Shown: positions 27,049 through 39,100 of the stretch, piece after piece | Layout of the letters: each line of letters starts with the position of its first letter | How positions within the stretch are numbered: the first letter of the stretch is position 1 | Assembly (NCBI RefSeq): GCF_038050405.1 | Contig: NZ_CP150900.1 | Location: forward strand, 4,216,001 to 4,280,000 | Reading direction: 5' to 3' | Length of the DNA stretch: 64,000 nucleotides | Source: Paraburkholderia sp. IMGN_8 | GTDB taxonomy: Bacteria > Pseudomonadota > Gammaproteobacteria > Burkholderiales > Burkholderiaceae | Position numbers and translations under genes: made by a program | The notes under the pieces: model-generated | Database searches by the model: none | Told to the model about the DNA's origin: nothing | Seen by the model: only the letters and a program-made list of their open reading frames with translations

Positions 27049-28629
27049 TCATGACGTATTTCCCATCGCCCAGTTGGCGATTAAGTCCACGCAGCGACTG
27101 ACGCCTTGCCCGCCAGGCGAGAAATGACTAATTGTGCCCACGCCATGCTCGAGAAGGAACGCGTCTGCTTCCAAGTGCGGAACGTCCGCCCTTGACGGTA
27201 GTAGAAGCACACAGAAGTTCGGCTTCTGCTGTCTCATCCGCAATGAGTCATGGTAAATGTGAGCCGACTCCATGGCCTCAAGTACGTTGTCCCTCTTACT
27301 TCGAAATTTTGCATCGAGCACGAGAAAATCCAATCTCGTCGCACTTCGGACGACGATGACGATGTCCGGAATGCGAAAGCGCGATAGGCTCCAACCGACA
27401 CGATTGAAGGGTGGGCCGCCAGCGTTGAAGTTTGCCTGGAAGTGCGCTTCGATTCGAATCCCACCACCCAACTCCAGCTCATAGGATTCGGCAGCACTTA
27501 AAGCACCGTGCCTGATGGCTTTCCAGTCGAAATGGTCAAACCTCTCGGCAAGCTTCGTGAGTATATGGACGAAACACCACGTCTCGTAGACACCCCACGT
27601 CGGACTGACGCGCAAATGGTCTCGGGAACGTGCGCCCTCCACGCCACGAAGCAATGCCAATGTGCCGTGCCTGAAGGCGCTACTGTAAGCCGGTTGTGTG
27701 GAAATCTGCGTCAGGCTGGCCGCCGACGTCTCCAGTCGGGACACGCTGCTGAACGGTTCTCTGGTTAATAGAGCCTTCGCCTCCGCCAGAAGATTGCGAA
27801 GGAAGCGCTCTCGCCTCGGACGTCGAGAATTCTGCTCCTCTAGGTCTCCGCCGAGTCGACTTTGCGCCACCGCGTCGAGCAAAGCGGACGCCTGCGCCGC
27901 CAATCTCGTCACCAGTGCCTTTAGCGCACGATTGGAGGGCGTGTCAAAGGTCGGCATTGCCGTCGGCGTCCCGACGTGGAGTAAATCAAGTGACATGGAC
28001 TCCGCCGTGCGTCCGGCGACAGCGGCGGCTATCAGCGGCTCACGCAGAGCGAGTGGATGGAGGCGCTTAACGCGCGCGAGTGAAACTCGGCGTTCTGCCT
28101 GGAGAAGAGACTTGTGCGGTGCGCTGCATATTTTCCGGACTTCGCGCACGAACTCCGGGGCATAAAGCTTTAGCCTGGCCAGCCTGACGAGAGTTTCAAG
28201 CGTGTTGCTTCCCGCATCGTCGCCAAACTCCATAGCTGCGCTAGAACTTCCTAGAAGGAGAGACGCGCGAAATTTCTGAATCTCACCCACCATAGTGTCA
28301 AACTGCTCGTCCGCGACCTTTTCAGTTGATGGTCCAACGAATGCGAAATACATGGCTTCGCTTGCGGCAGACGATGCCACGACAATCTGGACGCGGCCGG
28401 CAATGAAGTCTGCGGTCCACTCATATCGACCATCGTCGCCCTGTCGAACTTCCACGTCGTCGACAAATATGCGAGCATTATCGACATCTTCAATCTCGAA
28501 GATGCACTTCTCGCTTTCCCGCAATCCATAGATAGTGTCGCCCGGTCGGTACATTGCGGTCGTGTTGCCGCCGCAAAGTGAGTGCACCACTAAGTTTGGC
28601 CCGGTATCGCCTTGCTTGACGAACATCAT
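27049..28629 (-). CDS. DUF2357/McrC-like PD-(D/E)XK nuclease subunit
   Basis: 526 residues. The C-terminal part has a PD-(D/E)XK core, FRIPDIVIVV (PD), LDFLVLDAKFRSKRDN (D-x-K) and AHIYHDSLRM, as in the DUF2357 nucleases that partner McrB-type GTPases. The N-terminal part is beta-rich (CIFEIEDVDNARIFVDDVEV) and the middle is helical. The start overlaps the end of the McrB-like gene by four bases. With that gene it should form a McrBC-like motor-nuclease that cuts modified or foreign DNA; the specificity domain is unknown. Confidence 0.85.
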   Translation of the reverse strand: MMFVKQGDTGPNLVVHSLCGGNTTAMYRPGDTIYGLRESEKCIFEIEDVDNARIFVDDVEVRQGDDGRYEWTADFIAGRVQIVVASSAASEAMYFAFVGPSTEKVADEQFDTMVGEIQKFRASLLLGSSSAAMEFGDDAGSNTLETLVRLARLKLYAPEFVREVRKICSAPHKSLLQAERRVSLARVKRLHPLALREPLIAAAVAGRTAESMSLDLLHVGTPTAMPTFDTPSNRALKALVTRLAAQASALLDAVAQSRLGGDLEEQNSRRPRRERFLRNLLAEAKALLTREPFSSVSRLETSAASLTQISTQPAYSSAFRHGTLALLRGVEGARSRDHLRVSPTWGVYETWCFVHILTKLAERFDHFDWKAIRHGALSAAESYELELGGGIRIEAHFQANFNAGGPPFNRVGWSLSRFRIPDIVIVVRSATRLDFLVLDAKFRSKRDNVLEAMESAHIYHDSLRMRQQKPNFCVLLLPSRADVPHLEADAFLLEHGVGTISHFSPGGQGVSRCVDLIANWAMGNTS

Positions 28630-30893
28630 CGCCAGAATCTCGCGGCTCCGGTTTCCTTCAGGTCCACAATTAGTGTCGATACTTTTTCTGCAGAACGCGT
28701 GAGCTCACGTTTGAGCAGGACTGCCTGCGCAGAACTGAGGGCGAGATGAAACCGCTCGGTGCTCTCGCCGCGCAGCTTGGGAAGTATTTTCGCGTAGACA
28801 ACCGCGTCGAGCGCATTGGTTTCTGTGTCGCCCGCGTCGATGGCCAGTCGCAGGTATCTCAACACATCTTCTATAGTTCGCCACCCGAAGTGAAGCCTGA
28901 CTGGTGCGAGCGCCTTACTCAAGTCCCCGAGCAGTTTTTTCACGGATGTCTGCAGTTCGGCCGGTAGCTCGAATTTGTCCCAACCAGGGAAATCGTCGAC
29001 GCTTACATTCCAGAATTCCAGCGTAAAGGCACGGTCGAGTACCTTGTCAGATAGCCCATGCGTAGTCTCATCCATATTGAGTGTTCCGATGATGGCGAGA
29101 TTAGATGGGTATTGGAGTCGGCGCGGAACATCTGTTACGTCCTCTGGCAGTTCGTGCAGGTCAATCCATCCGCGGGTTTCCATTGCCGACAACAGCGGGG
29201 CCAGATATTGCTCCGGATGTGACAGGTTCATTTCGTCGAGGATGATGACGTATGGGCGCTCTGGGTCGCGCGCCGCTCGCAGCAACAGTTCGAGAAACGG
29301 GGCTGAGCAGTATTGCTGGCTTAACGGACTGACGTACCCGAAAAGCGGCGTAGGGTCGAACCAGCCCGGTTGTACAGGAACGATGCGCACACGTTCGGTT
29401 TGACCATCTATGGCTCCGCAAGCAGCGAGGCCATAGTTCCAGGCGAGTTGCGTCTTTCCGGACCCTGAAATGCCCGTCAGTACCGCGAAGTGGCGCACGG
29501 GGTGTGACCACAATCCAACATGCAGTTGCCGAACCAAATCCGTCGGCAAAAGCAGTTTGCCTTGATTTATGAGTTCGAGTCTATGTAAGACCTCGACAAA
29601 ATTAGGCACTTCGGCCGTTGCGCTAACCGCGTCGAGCGTCGGCTGTGCTGGCGCATCGACGATTTTCAGTGCTTCAGGCTGCCATGTGATTTTGTTCCAC
29701 CACGTTCTTCCACGGTCCGTAAGAGAGCATTTGCGTGTTTGACTCTGCTGTATGACTTCGAAACTCGTCAACCACGCGATTATCGAGCGCGGCATGAAGT
29801 CCGACGTCCAACCGGGGTTCACTCGCTTCAGATTCTCTGTTAGGTCCACCAGTGCGAGAGGCCCACCTTCGAGAGCCTTTATGACATGGTCGACACCGAG
29901 AATCTTGGTTAGCAAGTGGTCGGCAAATTCGTCTGGGTCCCTGGTCTCCAGGAGATTAAGGCCGCGAGCGTTCAGGCGATACACGTCACCGTCTCGAACG
30001 CATAAGTCGAACTCCCTAGCGACCGTATTGATAACCGTACCGAGGCTATTTTCTGACAGGTCGGGGTTACTTCGTCGAACCTCGTCGGCGAACTCCTCTC
30101 GGGTCAGACCGTTCTGTAGTACCTGCACAAGCTCCAAGAGCGTTCCGAAGTTGCCCTTGATTGCCGTCAGCCCTTTCCGTCTTAGAGATGCTGGTAACGG
30201 GTGCAGTCCGTCAGTAGAGGGAGCTACCTCGCTTGTAGATGAAGGCTCGGCAACTGAGGCAGGCTCGTCGGCGATGTGGTCATAGAGAAACCACGGCAAC
30301 GAAAGTCTGTCCAGTTCACCGTTTGGACTGTCGGGAGCGACAGGTCCGAGAAGTGCGTCGAGGCGGCGCTTAATCGCGATGTGTGCATGCACAGGATGGT
30401 CGCTTGAGGCGCCTCCCAACGCTCGATGGAGGAACTTGAGCTTACCAACATCCGCCAGGGTCGTGAAATATTGAGGGAATCTTGCGCACATCACTCGATT
30501 AAGTTTCAGGCGTGCGACGCGTCCGCACTTTTCCCCCAATCGATGCACAAGTTCTTTATAGAGTAGCGTTAGCTTCGCCTCAGCCTGCACTGCGTCCTCA
30601 GGCAAAGGCTCGGAAAATGCTGCGCTAAACCACTTCCTGAACTCTAGGTCATCGAGTGCCGGACCGACTTTCACACTACCCATTCCCGTAGAAGACACTG
30701 ACTCGTCGCTCCACAACGCTTCCAGAAACTCGCGGTTCTCAAATTCGGCGCGCGTCGCTGTCTTCACACGCTCCAGGTGAGCCTCGAGTCCGGGATACCA
30801 TGACTTTGCCGCAGCGGGTGCGGCAGCCATAGATGCTGTAACTGCTTCGGTCAATGCGATGTCGGAAGTCAGGTCGCGATTTTTGTCTTTCAC
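28626..30893 (-). CDS. McrB-like AAA+ NTPase
   Basis: 755 residues. AAA+ domain in the last third: VLTGISGSGKTQLAWNYG near 475 (Walker A), YVIILDEMNLSHPEQYLAP near 548 (Walker B), and AIIGTLNMDETTHGLSDKVL near 600, the 'N-x-D-x-S/T' sensor motif of McrB-type proteins. The first about 450 residues are not recognised; a winged-helix-like part (GTVINTVAREFDLCVRDGDV, then RGLNLLETRD) lies in the middle and may recognise DNA. GTG start. Pairs with the DUF2357 nuclease by overlap. About 194 bp separate it from the RelE-UvrD gene, so it may have its own promoter. Confidence 0.88.
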   Translation of the reverse strand: MKDKNRDLTSDIALTEAVTASMAAAPAAAKSWYPGLEAHLERVKTATRAEFENREFLEALWSDESVSSTGMGSVKVGPALDDLEFRKWFSAAFSEPLPEDAVQAEAKLTLLYKELVHRLGEKCGRVARLKLNRVMCARFPQYFTTLADVGKLKFLHRALGGASSDHPVHAHIAIKRRLDALLGPVAPDSPNGELDRLSLPWFLYDHIADEPASVAEPSSTSEVAPSTDGLHPLPASLRRKGLTAIKGNFGTLLELVQVLQNGLTREEFADEVRRSNPDLSENSLGTVINTVAREFDLCVRDGDVYRLNARGLNLLETRDPDEFADHLLTKILGVDHVIKALEGGPLALVDLTENLKRVNPGWTSDFMPRSIIAWLTSFEVIQQSQTRKCSLTDRGRTWWNKITWQPEALKIVDAPAQPTLDAVSATAEVPNFVEVLHRLELINQGKLLLPTDLVRQLHVGLWSHPVRHFAVLTGISGSGKTQLAWNYGLAACGAIDGQTERVRIVPVQPGWFDPTPLFGYVSPLSQQYCSAPFLELLLRAARDPERPYVIILDEMNLSHPEQYLAPLLSAMETRGWIDLHELPEDVTDVPRRLQYPSNLAIIGTLNMDETTHGLSDKVLDRAFTLEFWNVSVDDFPGWDKFELPAELQTSVKKLLGDLSKALAPVRLHFGWRTIEDVLRYLRLAIDAGDTETNALDAVVYAKILPKLRGESTERFHLALSSAQAVLLKRELTRSAEKVSTLIVDLKETGAARFWR

Positions 30894-31087
30894 TTGAGTG
30901 TGATTCCGTTTTAGTGAGCAATCGGTTGTCGCCGGAAGTCTGTGGTATTTGAAGATGTACTGGTGGGGCCTACTCGCAGCGCCGGTCTGGCTGAGCGGCG
31001 GGCCAAAAGGCTTTTATTTCACTGCCGATTTTTTGACCAAGGTATGTGCAAGTCGAATTCCTTCACCCTCGCATCCTCGTTCTCAAA

Positions 31088-33184
31088 TCAGCACAAGACC
31101 AGAATCGCCCCACGCTTCGCTCGCGTTAGCGCCACGTAGAGCAACTGTCTTCTGTTGCTGTCTTCGCCCTGCTCCCCAACGTACGAACTAGGCGCCACGA
31201 CGGCAACATAGTCGAACTCGAGGCCCTTCGCGCGGTGCATCGTCGCCATGTGCACCACCCCTTGTTCTTCGGTGTGGTTGCTCTGCGCGGTAATCGTGAC
31301 GGTCCGTTCGCCGGCCTTTTGCAGCAGGAGCGCAAGGGTGCCGCGGTCCTTCTCGCTGGAGGCCACCACGCAATAGCTGCGAGGGGGCTGACCATCATCC
31401 TCCTTAGGCCACTGATGCAGGAACTCCCGGACTTGCTCGCCTGCCTCCTCCATTCCGACAGCATGAACTTCGGCCGGCGCCGGGCCGTGTGTGAGAGAGC
31501 GATAGCGGCTCGATTCGTCCTGGCCATCGTCGAGGTCATCGACCTCCACGCCTTCAAGAAGTGCGACTGCTTTACGACGAATTTCGTCAGTCGTCCGGTA
31601 GTTGATGTACAGCTTTCTGGAACGCCCGCGAATGTCGATGCCACATTTGCTCATCGCCGCCCGGTGACGGCTGTAGATGCGCTGGTGGCCATCGCCAACA
31701 AAGAACAGGTCGTTCGGCCCTTCGGCAATCATCGCTCTCAGCAATCTCAGCGCCTGTGGGCCAAAATCCTGCGTCTCATCGACGACGATGGAACTGTAAA
31801 GTGGGGCGAGCGACTTGTCCGCGTCAAGCATTGACGCCACCTCACGGTATGCGTCGTCCACTTCCTTGAGCTTGCGGGAGGCGAGCTGGCCTCGGTACTC
31901 GTCGAAGACGGGCCAAACGGCATCACGCTTCGCGCGGCTGAGCAGCACCCCACGACCAGTGCGGCGCGCTTTGCGGTACTCGTCAATGGTCGTAATCCCC
32001 TGAGCAAGGATGACCTTTTCAAGCTCCTGCTCATAAAAGTTTTCCGGCAGGTCGAGGCTGCTGTCTTTCACGGCGAGAGCTGCTTCCCATGCCTGCCGCG
32101 GGCCGTCCTGCTGTCGCTCATACACGATACGGTGTTCGAGTTTGTTGCTTCTCATGAAGCCATGCACCCAGGCATCGAGGTTTCGTATTTCCAGTTTTTC
32201 GAGCGTAGCGGCGCTGCACAGCGTGCGCAGGTTTTGCTCGATATCGGTCGCAAGGTTACGCGTAAACGTGGTGAAGAGGACCTTCTGCGCATCGCCGTTG
32301 CGGTTTTCGGCAAGCCATCGTGCGCGATGCATTGCAAGTACCGTCTTGCCTGTGCCTGCGCCGCCCAGTACACGAACCGGGCCGCTGCGGTATCCTTCGG
32401 CAAGCTTGCGCTGCGACGGATGCAGGAAGATACGCCACTGCACGAGCGGCGCGTTCAGAATGGCCGCGAGGTTCTCGTCGTCGACGACGACGAACCGCGA
32501 CTGCGACTCGGGCGTGTTCAACGCAGTCGCAAAGTCCTCGGTATCGACAACCTTGTCGACGCGGCTTTCCCGCGCCGTCAGGACCTGGGAGACCGTGTCG
32601 CCCGCCGCAACGAGGAACAGTCCCTCGTACGCCTCGACAGGCAGACGGTCTTGCATTGCATCGAGTTCGGCGTCGCTGGCAATCGAACGCACTGCTCCCA
32701 GCAGCTCCAGAGGAACGCCAAGACTCATCAACTCTCGGTCGTCGAGTGTGGTAAAGAGCGGCGACGCAGTCGGCACCACGTTTGTTGGTGCCAGCTCGGC
32801 CGATTCAAAACGTTCAATCGCCGGTGCCTTTTGCTCGACTTGTTCAAGGGTTATCAGCTGCATCGCACCGGTAATCGGGTTGATGGTGAGCTTGCGGTTT
32901 TCTGCCCAGCGGTACGCTTCGTCATGGGGGCCAACGTAGAGCAACACGTAGACATCACCGGACGACGGCTTGAAGACGATGCCGCGCCAGTCACCGTCCA
33001 CGCGAACGGACTTCAAGTTGGGGTCACGCGCACCCTTGATGTTCTCGTAGTTGGTACCAGAACTCGTCGGGTTGGTCTGAAACCCGATGGCCCATTTCAG
33101 GACCTTCGTATGGATGCTGGACGGCAGCTTCGCCAGCTGAGCTAGGAATTCGCTGCTCAGGGCAACCTTCGGCTTAAGACTCAC
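31088..33184 (-). CDS. UvrD-type helicase with N-terminal RelE/ParE-like domain
   Basis: 698 residues. Residues 1-95 look like a RelE/ParE toxin fold (ALSSEFLAQLAKLPSSIHTK, then NLKSVRVDGDWRGIVFKP and VYVLLYVGPHDEAYRWAENR). The rest is a superfamily 1 helicase: RVLGGAGTGKTVLAMHRARW near 272, SSIVVDETQDFGPQALRLL near 470, DLFFVGDGHQRIYSRH, NYRTTDEIRRKA, MHRAKGLEFDYVAVV and LLYVALTRAKRG at the end. The helicase motifs are complete. The start overlaps the stop of the DUF1998 helicase gene by four bases, so it belongs to that operon. Whether the RelE part keeps mRNA-cleaving activity is unknown; it may serve as a binding or autoinhibitory domain. Confidence 0.9.
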   Translation of the reverse strand: MSLKPKVALSSEFLAQLAKLPSSIHTKVLKWAIGFQTNPTSSGTNYENIKGARDPNLKSVRVDGDWRGIVFKPSSGDVYVLLYVGPHDEAYRWAENRKLTINPITGAMQLITLEQVEQKAPAIERFESAELAPTNVVPTASPLFTTLDDRELMSLGVPLELLGAVRSIASDAELDAMQDRLPVEAYEGLFLVAAGDTVSQVLTARESRVDKVVDTEDFATALNTPESQSRFVVVDDENLAAILNAPLVQWRIFLHPSQRKLAEGYRSGPVRVLGGAGTGKTVLAMHRARWLAENRNGDAQKVLFTTFTRNLATDIEQNLRTLCSAATLEKLEIRNLDAWVHGFMRSNKLEHRIVYERQQDGPRQAWEAALAVKDSSLDLPENFYEQELEKVILAQGITTIDEYRKARRTGRGVLLSRAKRDAVWPVFDEYRGQLASRKLKEVDDAYREVASMLDADKSLAPLYSSIVVDETQDFGPQALRLLRAMIAEGPNDLFFVGDGHQRIYSRHRAAMSKCGIDIRGRSRKLYINYRTTDEIRRKAVALLEGVEVDDLDDGQDESSRYRSLTHGPAPAEVHAVGMEEAGEQVREFLHQWPKEDDGQPPRSYCVVASSEKDRGTLALLLQKAGERTVTITAQSNHTEEQGVVHMATMHRAKGLEFDYVAVVAPSSYVGEQGEDSNRRQLLYVALTRAKRGAILVLC

Positions 33185-36100
33185 TGTGATTCCTCGTTCG
33201 GCATGTTGAGGTCTAGCTTAACTGCAACGGCGGACACCCAGTCGTTCCCATCAATGCTGGCCATTGATTCATCGAGGACCAGCACCGTCCACCCCACCGC
33301 TGCCCACTCTTGGGCCAGGTCAGACTGGTCATCACGCAACACTGCAAGCTTCCGTTTGCCCCAGCAGAGTTCCGCATCCGCGACGACCTTACCCTTCTCG
33401 TCAGTGAGTTCGAGGCCTAGTTCCGGTATCTGCGCACCCGCCTGAGCCAGCTTCTGCAGCCCGGCCTTCATCTCGTCGAGAGCTTGTCCAAGCGCTTCCT
33501 GCCATGCTCCGCCCAGCGCAGTCGCGACAGACGGCTGGGCCGGTGCGACGCCTTCCGACGCGAACGGGCTCAGCACGGCGTAGTCATGTGCATCCAGACC
33601 GGAAGTCGTCACGAGCCACACGGCCGGCAATGTCTGGGTTGTGTTGAACACGTGCAACCATTGGCGCCAGGCCGTATGCAAGGCGTCCTTGCTCTCGACA
33701 CTGAGGTCCTCCAGAACGAGTGCACCGGGTGCAGACCAAGTAGATGCACGTTCAAGCCCAGTTTTGGCAAGGACCAGCGGCCAATTGCCGAAATAACTAC
33801 AGAGGGCATCCCGTGATTTCGACACGCTCGGCGCAAATCCGCTGCCGGCCTCCCGTACATGCTCCGGCAGGCGGTGTACCCATTGGGCTTTGGCACGCTC
33901 ACACGCTGCACTGTCTTCCCGGTTATTCGGCACCATCAGGAAACCCAGCCACAGCGCATTGCGCTGCAACTGTTTGAGTCCGAGGTCGTCGTCCTGCGAT
34001 GCGGGCGAGGCAAGCCATGCAAGAAGACGGGCCAGCGCATGGTGGGTGAACGCCTTTTCCTGCGCCCGGGGAACGTTCGCAGGAGCCCCAGTGCCGTCAT
34101 GGCGGCCCATCGAGACCAGCGCCGAATCGAGGTCAGTGTCGAGTTCGCCTTTGAGTGCAGCGGCCACGTCATTGTGCGTCACTGACCAAACCCAGTAGCG
34201 ACCGCCCGCCACGATTGCGCTACGTTTTGCGGCGTCATCGCGCAAACAGTTCTGGTGGTCCGTCCAGCCATCGCAGAACACGGCAATGGGCCGGCGTTTG
34301 GTCGAAGCGGCCCACGGCCAGATGACGAAGTCGGGCTTGCTGGCTATCGCCACGCCATCTTCGCTACCCAGATTGCACTGCGGTTCAATCCGGTAGCGCT
34401 GGCTGCCGACCTCGAGCACATAACCCGCCTTGCCGTTTACCACGTCCTGAACCAGCTTGATAATCGGCAGGCCTCCGACACCACTGAGGCGTTTCAGCCC
34501 TTCCAGAAAGCGGGCCTCCAGTACCGAATCGAAGTTTGGGTTGATATATATATCGGAGATGGTTTCGACGGACTGAAGCTTGTCGAGCGCCCCCACCAGC
34601 TCACCCAGAACTGCCTTCGCTGTGTCGCGGGAGACCAGGTCCATGCTCCGGCCAAGGCGGTACTGGTAGACGCAACGGTAGCAGCCATCCTTTTCCGGGT
34701 CGTTGTTGCACGGGCAGGATGTGACGGCCTGCAACGCCATGCGCAACACGTCACCTAGCGTCTTCGCACCTTGCTCAAGCAATTCCTGCAGGTACCCCGT
34801 CCCGCCCGGGACCGAGTCGTACAGCATGACATAGTAGCGACGCGGTCCGCCGTCCTTGCCGGGTTCGTCCTGAAGCACCATGCGCAGGTGGTCAACCTTG
34901 CCGCCATAGCGCTTTTTCAGGCCCAGCTGAACCGCGGCCATAAAGGACTGGACCACCCGCTCATCGACACCGTTCTTCGTGTACGGCACCAGGATACGAA
35001 GTGCCTCGGATTCGAACTCGCGATACAGATACAGGCACTCGAGCAGGTCCACCGGGTCGTTACTTTCCCGCTTCGGGCAATCGAAGCTGTGATTCTGCTC
35101 CGCCGCATCGCCATTACGCCGCGGTGGCTTCTGCACTTTGCCGCAATGTCGGCATAGCTTAAAGCCGGGGCGCATTGTGGCCTTGTCAGCTACCTTGAAG
35201 GTTTCGCCGTTTTTGGCCAGCTCGCCGAAATTGACATCGCGAAAGGTCACCCGGTCGATGAACTCGAAACCGAATGGCAACTGGCCGGTACTGATTTTCC
35301 AGGCCTTGCGCACATTCTCTGGCGCGAAGTCCGCCATCAGTTGCCGGACATAAAACTTCGGCTCACGGTCCTCGACACTGTCGTCGATACGGACCTTGAG
35401 GTCGTTGCTGTTCGCGATAGCCTGCTTGAAGCGCAACAGCGTGCGCTTCTGAGCGGCATCGGCCCACATTGCATCGCTGCAGCGTGGACAAACCATATGG
35501 GCGTCCGGTTCGATGTCCAGATTCTGCATGTGATGGCACGACGGGCAGAAGCGCCACGATTCTGTCCTCGCCAGACTCATGTTTATCTGGTCGACCTCAA
35601 CTCGACGCTGGTTCGCGTAAAAGCGGTTTTCCGGGGCGAACTCGGACAGTGCCGATTGGGCCGGGCGCTCGTACTTGAGCGTATTCAGGGTTACGTATCC
35701 CCCCTGACCGGGTTCGTCCGAGCCGCGCCTGCGCCACAGCACCGACTTCAGCTCGATGCCAGATTCAGGGAACGCGTAGTTTGGAATCAGCCCCGCATCG
35801 GTCAGCGTGTTAAGCAGGTCGCGCCCGTTGATTTCCTTGATAAGTTCCAGCAGCTTGTCGCGCTCGCGCAGCAGCAGGTCGATTTCTTCGCGCGTGGCCT
35901 CATCCTGAGGGCGCTGCTGGAGCTTGGTTTTGAGCTTGTCGAGTTCGTCCTTACGTTTCTTGTACGTACGACGCTCTTCCAGCAGTTCGGTCAGGGATTT
36001 CAGCAACCTGATTTTCAATCCATCAGAATCACCCTCTCCCTGCATGAAGTCAGTTAACCGCGCGCAGACTGCTTCATTGTTCCTGATAGCTGCCGGAAGC

Positions 36101-39100
36101 AGGCTGATAAAACCTTCGAGCAATCGCTGCTCGTGCTGCAGAACGTAATCGCGCAACACGTACGGAAAGCGGTCAAGCTTTACCTGTTCCATCGCATCAA
36201 GTGCCTGCGAGGTTCTCTCTGGCAGGGCATTGGCATTGGTCAGGCTGGCAACCCAGTCGTCCATACAGAAGGCGAACAACTGGCGGCGAAGAACCTCCGC
36301 AGCTCCCAGGAACACGCCGGGCGGCGCGACCTCACCACTAAGCATCTCGCCGGTTTCGGCAAAAAAATACAGGTCGTGCGGGCTAGCGCCATCGGCCAAC
36401 GTCGTCGCCATCGCATTACCGTCGCGGCGCCCCGCGCGACCAATACGCTGCAGGAAGCTTGCCTGGTTCGGCGGCACCGAGCACAGCATCACGGACGAGA
36501 GGTCACCGATGTCCACCCCCATTTCGAGCGTCGGCGTGGCCGAAAGCAGGTTTTCGTACCACGGCTTCGGCTGCTTGCTCTTGAACCGACTTTCTAGGTC
36601 CTCGCGCTCGCTGCGTTCGAGCAGGCCGGTGTGCTCAGCAGCAATGACCCGACGCAAATTCGCCTGACTGAAGCGCTTTGCCCACCAGCTGGCGGCATCC
36701 GGCACCTGCAGCTCGTAGATGAATTCCGGAGCGTCGAGACACGGCATGCCGAGAAGGCGCTCCACGCAGGCGCTGGGTACGGACAGCCGCCGCTTGCTGC
36801 CGTCGGTCGCGATAAATGCGACGTCCTGGTACAAGCAGAGGCGGTCTGGATTTAGCGCAAAGGTGTCGCCCTGGTGATTTTGTGTCATCACCAGCAGGCC
36901 TGTATCGCGCAGAACAGCAAGAGCAATCTTGTACAGGTCCGGCGCGATGCCGTTTGGCAGAAGCGTGTCGCGCCCCAGCACCACGTAGGCCCAGCGGTCG
37001 TACCAAGTGGGCCGTCGCGGATTGGTCAGTTTGTCAAACCCGCTCTGTGTCCCAAGGGTCAGGAATATCGGCCGCGCGGTGTAATCGCCAATTCCCGGCA
37101 TCCATTCAGAGCGCCCCCCAAGATTGACCAACGCCCATGTCTTGCCATCACCCGCATAAGCGGCAAATTCAGGGTGCATGACACCGCCACGCCGGCGCAT
37201 GTGCGTGAGCATACCCCACAGCCACTGGCTCACAGTGTGTACCGTCAGGTCGCGAAGACCGTACTGCTCGATAAAGGCTGAGGTCAGCGCGGCGGCTACT
37301 GCCTCGACATCCTCCCAAGGCACCGACAGCACAGCCTTGCCAGTCCGCTCGAGCGTACGCCCGCGCTGGCTGTAGTACGTCATCTCGCTGTAGGCCTGCC
37401 AGAGAAAGCGCTTTTTCACGCGCTCGGGCAGTTTGCTCTCGGCCGGCAGCCGCTGACGCTGTAGCAGCTCCACCGCCCAATCCCGCTGCCAAGTCATGTT
37501 CGGCGCGATGAATTCCGAAACCAGCCTCTCCGGTGGCATGCAGAGCTCTGAATCTTTCGTTCCGAAACGCTGCTCTACCTGAACCAGGAATTGGCTCCAA
37601 GGCATAACAGATGTCTGCAGTTCATCCATCACATGGGCCAAGGCCGTGCGAATGTTGTTCATGAACGTCCGGGCGCCGAAGAACCCGGCGCGGTGTGCGG
37701 CATCCTGCACCGAATCCGAAAACGCGATGAGCTTCTTGTCGTCGTTGTATACGCTGGCCCAGCTGGATTCCACAATCTGCGAGCCAAGCGTCGCGCTCCT
37801 GGCACCGAGCAGAAGTAGCCTGTCGTCTTCGCCGCATGCCGGGCAGGTAGTGTCATGCAGCGTGAACTGGGTCTCACCTCGCATCTGGGTGCGCTGAGCC
37901 ATCACCTGGAAGACTTCGAGCATCTCTTGGTAACCACAAGCGACACAGGCTTCGCTGGACGACTGCATGGTCCCGCAGGACACGCATACACACCTATGCG
38001 TGCCATCAACACGGTTGTTCTGCCCGATACTCTTGGAGGCATATAGTCGCGTGGCCTCGGGTCGGCGCCCAAACCATGTGTTGTAAATCTCGTCGAGCTT
38101 GATGGACAAGCGTGAGCTGCCCTGGACCAGACGAGACAGCCATCCGGTCGTGCGGCACTGGCTGCACTGCACCATCGGAAGATAGACGCCGTCGCGCTCG
38201 CCCGGCAAGTCACGCTCGCTGCGTAGCTTGACCTCTTCCGGAACGGTACTGAGCTTGCCGACCATGCGGCGCAGTTCCCGTATCCAGAGCTGGATGCGGA
38301 GGGTAACTAGCGGTAAGTCATGTTCCCGGCGTGCCCAAGCAACGAGCACCAAGAGTGCGTCCGCCACCTTGCTAACTTCATCGGTAGTTGCCGCCGGCAT
38401 GCTGCGCGCGAAGGCATCGGTCAGGTCCGGGTAGCTGACAGTTCCGTCTTTGGCGAGCCTGAGCAGGTTGACGAACAGCTGGTGGCGCTTGAGGAGTGTC
38501 CCGAGTTTCCGACGCCATTCGACGTTGCGCACATCTGGCGGCTCAGCTGCGCCCAGGAAAAAAAGCGGAAACCAAGCTGCGACGGCGTCCTCGGGTGAGG
38601 CATAGTGAGTTGGGTCGAGATGCTCCATCACTTCCGGGTGATAGGCAAACATGTAATCGACCGTCGAATCGCCGAGGTAATCGTCCATCGACTGGCGGCT
38701 TTCGGTGATAACCGAGTCTTCCGGAAAAGCCGCGCCAAATACCTCTTCTGCGTATTGCCGCAATGGACCAGCATCTGACGCGCCGCCGAGCGTCGCTGAC
38801 GTTCCCGCACAGATAAGATAATTCTCCGGTATCCGGAGGCGCGCGCGCAGGCGGCGCAGCAACAGCGCGAGGTCCGTGCCTTGGGCGCCGTCGAAGGTGT
38901 GCAGTTCATCGACCACCACGTAGCGCAATGTGGTCGCCGAATTGGACGCCCATAGCTGCTGGTCCTTCGGGCGCAGCATCAGGTAATCGAGCATCTTGTA
39001 GTTGGTCAACAAGATGTCCGGCGGGTTCTTGCGTAACGTCTCGCGGTCGGTGATGACGCTATCGGGCATCATCACAGTCCCCTGACCGGGAGATGCTATC

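Noticed and set aside
32132..33145. 337-codon plus-strand frame opposite the RelE-UvrD gene
   Set aside because: Shadow of a complete helicase gene.
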